Below, piece by piece: positions 58,878 to 64,000 of a DNA stretch of 64,000 bases (position 1 is the first letter of the stretch; each line of letters opens with the position of its first letter). Source of the DNA: Periplaneta americana (taxonomy: Eukaryota; Arthropoda; Insecta; Blattodea; Blattidae); contig NC_091118.1 of NCBI RefSeq assembly GCF_040183065.1, positions 205,498,186 to 205,562,185 of the forward strand, given 5' to 3'. The notes beneath the pieces are model-generated. The model was given only the letters and a program-made list of their open reading frames with translations, searched no databases and had not been told where the DNA came from. The position numbers and the translations under genes are program-made.

Positions 58878-59437
58878 GTATGGGAAATGCGTGTTATTAT
58901 TCGGTTGAGAAGTTTTTATCATCTAGTCTGCTGTCAAAAAATCTGAAAGTTAGAATTTATAAAACAGTTATATTACCGGTTGTTCTGTATGGTTGTGAAA
59001 CGTGGACTCTCACTCTGAGAGAGGAACATAGGTTAAGGGTGTTTGAGAAAAAGGTGCTTAGGAAAATATTTGGGGCTAAGCGGGATGAAGTTACAGGAGA
59101 ATGGAGAAAGTTACACAACGCAGAACTGCACGCAAAGTATTCTTCACCTGACATAATTAGGAACATTAAATCCAGACGTTTGAGATGGGCAGGACATGTA
59201 GCACGTATGGGCGAATCCAGAAATGCATATAGAGTGTTAGTTGGGAGACCGGAGGGAAAAAGCTCTTTGGGGAGGCCGAGACGTAGATGGGAGGATAATA
59301 TAATGGATTTGAGGGAGGTGGGATATGATGATAGAGACTGGATTAATCTTGCACAGGATAGGGACCGATGGCGGGCTTATGTGAGGGCGGCAATGAACCT
59401 TCGGGTTCCTTAAAAGCCATTTGTAAGTAAGTAAGTA
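58878..59437 (+). mobile_element. 5'-truncated RTE-like LINE
   Basis: It has a 177-residue open C-terminal RT frame (starts [12 protein letters not shown], ends AMNLRVP) with a one-codon deletion, followed by GTAAGTAAGTA. A possible imperfect target duplication (GTAGTTAATCTAAAT / GTAGTTAAACTAAAT) flanks it. Confidence 0.85.
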
Positions 59438-59512
59438 GTTAAACTAAATTACCATTTTTGTAGAAAGAGATATCTCTTCTTAGCCATCGATATACGATAA
59501 TTTGATTACTCC

Positions 59513-59636
59513 ATTCATTCATTCATTCATTCATTCATTCATTCATTCATTCATTCATTCATTCATTCATTCATTCATTCATTCATTCATTCATTCATTC
59601 ATTCATTCATTCATTCATTCATTCATTCATTCATTC
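59513..59636. repeat. (CATT)n microsatellite
   Basis: About 31 near-perfect tetranucleotide units, here without an adjacent LINE fragment that I recognise. Confidence 0.95.
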
Positions 59637-60255
59637 CCTGAATAGCGAAGTTATTATTTAGCCTATTTCTTTATTACAGACTGTAGTTCATCATCTGACG
59701 ACGAGGTTATGTACTCTGTAGTCTGTCTTTTTATTTCCTATAAAATCAATGCACTCGTGCGGTACTTATAATAAGTAATAATAAATACGCATATTTATCT
59801 TTCTCACTGAAACTTCTGTTCCTGCTTCCTTTCTGGTTCGTATTAGTCCATATTTATTGCAAATTTTGGTACCTAACAATAAAAACAATGCCTCACATAT
59901 TACAGCCGATGTTCACTTTTTACTCATTCACGTACTATTGCATCACTTATTAAATCCAAACATGCTTGGTTAACGATCCAATAACTAGTGGCCCGGTGAA
60001 TTCCTCTTCCGCAACCCGACAATCCACTAACTTTAAAGGTCCACTAACTAATGGAGGAATAAATTATTTATAGGTTTGTTTTCTTGCAACTCAGCATCAG
60101 TGTATAACTTACCTATTTATTTGTTATAATGACCAATATTCAACTACATTAGAACAAAAAAACAACATTGTCTAAACATCATATGACATGTCAAAATGAG
60201 ATAATACATAGATAAACGGTTACTAGGCAATAAGTGTAAACACATGAAAACACTG
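59637..60255. other. Intronic, nothing recognised
   Basis: AT-rich, without convincing coding or repeat structure. Confidence 0.4.
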
Positions 60256-60639
60256 TTTACTTACTTATGGCTTTTAAGGAACCCAGAGGTTCATTGCCGC
60301 CCTCACATAAGCCCGCCATCGGTCCCTATCCTGAGCAAAATGAATCCAGTCCCTACCATCATATCCCATCTCCCTCAAATCAATTTTAATATTATCCTCC
60401 AATCTACGTCTCGGTATTTCCAAAGGTCTTTTTCCCTCCGGCCTCCCTACTAACACTCTATATGCATTTATGGATTCGCCCATACGTGCTACATGCCCTG
60501 CCCATGTCAAACATTTGGATTTAATGTTCCTAATTATGTCAGGTGAAGAATACAATGCGTGCAGTTCTGTGTTGTGTAACTTTCTCCATTCTCCTGTAAC
60601 TTCATCCCTCTTAGCCCCCAAAATATTTTTCTAAGTGTC

Positions 60640-60690
<51 letters not shown>

Positions 60691-61362
60691 TCTATTCATG
60701 TCCATAACAGAGCAAAGCCCCAATTACAATAGACAGTACAGATAAAAGAAACATAGAATTGCATGTAACACGAAAAAAGAGGTAAAACAGATACAAGTGT
60801 AATTGCAAATTAAAAATGGAAAAGAGAAGAAAAAAAAACAAATAGATACCACCTAAATAAAAGACACAGATATAGATATAAATGAAAAACACCAAATAAA
60901 AATAAATTTAAAAGACCAAGGTACAGACATCACAGCCAAAAATGCAAAATGTAGGCGTAGCTATAATTGGCAAATTGCAGAGCAAATACAACACCATGTT
61001 AATAAATTCAATATACAGCACTACACAGCAGGCCCAATAGGCTCAATTCATTTATTCAAAAAACTCACCAACACAGAACATGTGTTTCAAATAATGCTTT
61101 ACATAACTTTCTCTTGTACATATAGTACGATAACGAAAATTCTAAATCCTATTTATTTGATAGATGATTGTAAGTTCGAAGCATTAATAAAAGTGGAGAC
61201 ATTTTATGAGATAGTGTTTTGTTGTCTGTAAATAAAAGAGAGATCGCTTTCTCAAATTTGATTTACCAATATTGAAACCAATTAGCTGTAGAAGATCAGG
61301 GTTGTCTATTAAGCCATTTATTCTCGAACACCCTTAACCTCTGTTCCTCTCTCAAAGTTGAA
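60256..61362 (-). mobile_element. RTE-like LINE fragment split by another LINE end
   Basis: C-terminal RT sequence at 60,256-60,632 (tail at left, AMNLWVP) breaks off at CTAAGTGTCTTA and resumes at about 61,319 (TTCTCGAACACCCTTAACC). The insert (about 60,640-61,315) is a minus-strand LINE 3' end: GGGGCTTTGCTCTGTTATGG then ACATGAATAGA and a TAAA tail. TTATT occurs at both junctions. Confidence 0.78.
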
Positions 61363-61585
61363 GTTTACCACACTATTTATACCTGCAATTTTCATGAAAT
61401 AATATTTTTATTGAAACAGAAGGCCTCTATAATAAAAAATGAAGTAAAATATAGTATTTTTCCATTGTTATATTTTTGCAATTCTCGCGTTGATGGTAAC
61501 ATTATTGTAGGCTATTGATAGTTTGTTGTGTTGCTGTCCCTTGACGAAACTGAGTTGTACTGGGGCTGATCCCCCCATAACTTAC

Positions 61586-61821
61586 CGGCTCCATTCCGAG
61601 ATGTCTTGAAGCCAGGATCTGGGCATGGTGTATCGATTTGTGAGAGTGACACTTTCTTAAGTCATCGGAGCACGAACCGGGGACTAGGGACTCCATGAGG
61701 TCGCATAGAATGGTGCCGTCGCGCCACACCGAGGTCAGATCTCGAACTTTCCTCCCCGGGGGCAGAGCCTCTCGGAGCCACGTCAGTAACTTGAGTCGCC
61801 TACGCGTCCTGAGGTGGACAT
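61586..61821 (-). CDS. Filamin-like protein, internal calponin-homology exon
   Basis: The 236-bp exon is bounded by an acceptor (TTTTTGCAG before 61,821) and a consensus donor GTAAGT after 61,586. It encodes two bases plus 78 codons: LRTRRRLKLLTWLREALPPG, then VWRDGTILCDLMESLVPG, then SIHHAQILASRHLGMEP. Spacing and residues fit a second filamin-type CH domain. The donor is in phase 0 and so is the acceptor at 49,602, so the joined protein continues the domain. The acceptor phase implies an upstream coding exon (first CH domain) that I could not find in 61,822-64,000. Confidence 0.88.
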
Positions 61822-62275
61822 CTGCAAAAACAGGAAACGACACGATTAGACGTTTGTACTGTGCAAGACTCGTTTTCTAAGCCATTATACAGGGTGATTC
61901 AGTACATCTGCACCAAACTCTGATGGACGATAGGTTTCTCATGGAGGGCCATTTTTTGTCAACTCCATTTTCTCAAATGTATCGTTCAGGAGCTATATGG
62001 CTAGATCCCGGAAGTACAGTTATTTATTTTAGCTGAAATGGGCTGGCAAATGGGCACTTAATATTCAGGAAATAGGCAGTAAAATAATAAAAATAGTCAT
62101 TTAATGTGTTTTTTTTAAATAACATTCTGTACTACATTTTAGTAGCCCTACTTATTTTTGTTGTTCTTGGTTATATGGCACAACAAGATGTTTTTTTTTC
62201 GAGTTCTCAACTCATACTCTCCTATCAGGGACAATGCTCTTCATCGTCGTTCTACTTCCACCGAAGCGATTAGAG
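61822..62275. other. Upstream intron sequence of the filamin-like gene
   Basis: An ACAGGGTGATTCAGTACATC word near 61,890 looks like a transposon terminus. No exon with a filamin CH1 sequence was recognised. Confidence 0.4.
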
Positions 62276-63452
62276 CAGTGATGTCAAAGCAAGCGCATTT
62301 TTCTGACCTTGACGTCGTGCGCGGGTAGCAAGCTCTAAGTATGGAAAGAGGAAGGGTTGTGTATATGAATAAGCAACCTGTTGGGTTAAGAAAACAGTGG
62401 TGCACAAACTTCAAACGGAACGTAAAATTTTATGTATTTATTTTTATATGGCTTCTTTCTGTTTAATATTATCTACATATATATTGTCTGCAAAACAAAA
62501 GTACTAACACTGATTTCTAAATATTGCACTTGTGTTTTAAATCTTAATAATATAATAGAGAGTTAAGAAGGAATATTCACTTAAATTCCATAGTAGTATA
62601 ATATTATATTGTATTAAGTGGATGAAATACATCATTCATAAAGAAAGTGATATTCCAGAGAAAGAGATTGAGTATGACATGATAAGTTGGAATTTACTGT
62701 ATATTGATGGTATCTTTAGCCTTACAAAAGTAATCAATAAACTAATCAAAACAATATTACAGTACAAAGCAAAGTTACCTAGGTACTGTATCTGTTTTAA
62801 GTGTAACTAATATTACATAAAACGATTATCGCATTGTGCTTTTAAGGTGATATTTGTGAGCAACTTCCTATCATCAGAATATTAAATTATTTTCTCGAAA
62901 TCTGCTGAAGCTATAGAGCTGACATTTTTACAACACATGGGCACGTATCTTTTGCATATGCTGTAACAGTAGCTGCTTTGTTAATTCATTTCCTTACAAA
63001 CAATTTCCATGCGAATATTTTCAAAATTTTCAATACACTATCTTCAGTAATACGTATATACGGTATATTAGATTTATGAAAACATTCTGTAAGGCTACTA
63101 AATAAATAGGCCTATACCTGAAAATTTTACTTTTCTACACGAAAAGTTGAGAAAGTATTTCTTTTGAATAAAAAAATCAAACTTGTGAAAAATGAGCATT
63201 GAAATTAAAACTTACATTTTTATAATGTACTTATACTTTTCAGGCAAATCTAAAAATTAACATGGATACAGTTTTAATAAGTTCTCTTCCCTTTATCTAT
63301 TGAATCAGTGCTGGCCATCCCTGAAGATAGCTCGACCAAGAGGCATATACCACCTCTTTCGTCTGTCTCTTTCCTTTCCGCTGTAAAGCGCTCAGGCTCT
63401 CCTGGGCTCTAAAGCGCGCGCTTGCTCCTGTGGGCAGCAATTGACAAGCCTG
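62276..63452. mobile_element. hAT-like non-autonomous element
   Basis: A perfect 8-bp target duplication GATTAGAG is at 62,268-62,275 and 63,453-63,460. The termini CAGTGATGTCAA and (complement) CAGGCTTGTCAA agree with hAT ends. Both ends carry GCAAGCGC words nearby. No transposase ORF is present. Confidence 0.8.
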
Positions 63453-63460
63453 GATTAGAG

Positions 63461-64000
63461 TGTACATAAAACATGCTATTGTGAATGCACTCTTATCGAT
63501 AACAATAGCGCTTGAATTCTAACGATCAGCCCAGAGTTATTAAATTTTTTAAGAGTAAAATTCATAATTTATTACAACTTTACTATCAGTAGAGATTTTG
63601 CCACTTCAAATGTTGCGATCTTTCATTTTGATTTTATTAATTTTTAACGCCAAAACTCTCATTTACTTTATTATACTTGGACAGATAAAGAGGAGCGTGA
63701 ATGGTGTTGACATATTTTATAAAAGTAAAAACTAAAAATTCAGGGTTAATTGCAAGTTACCTGAAAAAAATGCTAGGAACAAAGGAATAAACCAACAGTG
63801 TAATGATGAAAATGTTTTGTTTGGAAACATGTTTAATAACCTGATTAGTTTTCGAACTATGTGTTGAAAATTAGCTTTTGGCCACCATTTCAGTAAATGG
63901 TGGCCATAACACAACTTTTTTTTCTGGGACTTCAAGCATAGGTCTATTAATCGCCTTCTATGGCGAGTCCCCGGCCTCACTTCATTTCACCCAATTTGAT
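63461..64000. other. Window end, nothing recognised
   Basis: AT-rich. The 82-residue minus-strand frame at 63,732-63,980 has no recognised domain. Confidence 0.4.

Overview
The window is eukaryotic nuclear DNA, almost certainly from an insect and probably a cockroach-like one (Blattodea). That guess rests on remembered resemblance of the transposon-encoded proteins and tRNA-derived SINEs to cockroach sequences, not on a search. It is AT-rich, gene-poor and full of nested mobile elements. No rRNA, true tRNA gene or CRISPR array was seen.

Region 1 (1-33,100) is a recent large duplication. Each unit holds a divergent pair of intronless genes for a FBXO28-like F-box protein: copy A (minus, 1-1217, cut by the window edge and frameshifted) with copy B (plus, 8755-10,242), and copy C (minus, 24,396-25,886) with copy D (plus, 30,187-31,671). 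The two genes of a pair are inverted paralogues, so an older palindrome was later duplicated as a block. A/B spacers match C/D spacers except for clean insertions. Several of these carry target-site duplications with the empty site visible in the other block: a hAT-like element at 2293, a tRNA SINE at 4549, and LINE fragments at 7204 and 8198.

Region 2 (10,430-23,900, between the blocks) is nested DNA transposons and LINEs. It includes a complete hAT element with intact transposase ORF, terminal inverted repeats and 8-bp target duplication (12,721-14,916). This sits inside a larger element carrying a degenerate THAP exon (12,049-15,639). A second THAP-exon element lies at 22,598-23,471, and an R2-like LINE with a restriction-like endonuclease domain at 15,742-17,945.

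Region 3 (33,090-42,430) holds a 166-bp satellite array, a second R2-like LINE copy split by later insertions, two RTE-like LINE fragments joined head to tail, a CR1-like LINE 3' end, and a terminal-inverted-repeat element filled with a ~118-bp tandem array.

Region 4 (42,475 to beyond 61,821, minus strand) is the one clear large host gene. A calponin-homology exon (61,586-61,821) splices in phase across a 12-kb repeat-filled intron to a 7.1-kb terminal exon (42,475-49,602) with a filamin-type immunoglobulin domain and about 2,170 residues of acidic, Ser/Thr/Asn-rich, probably disordered sequence. The 5' exons lie beyond the window or were not recognised. The rest (61,822-64,000) is intronic or upstream sequence with another hAT-like element.
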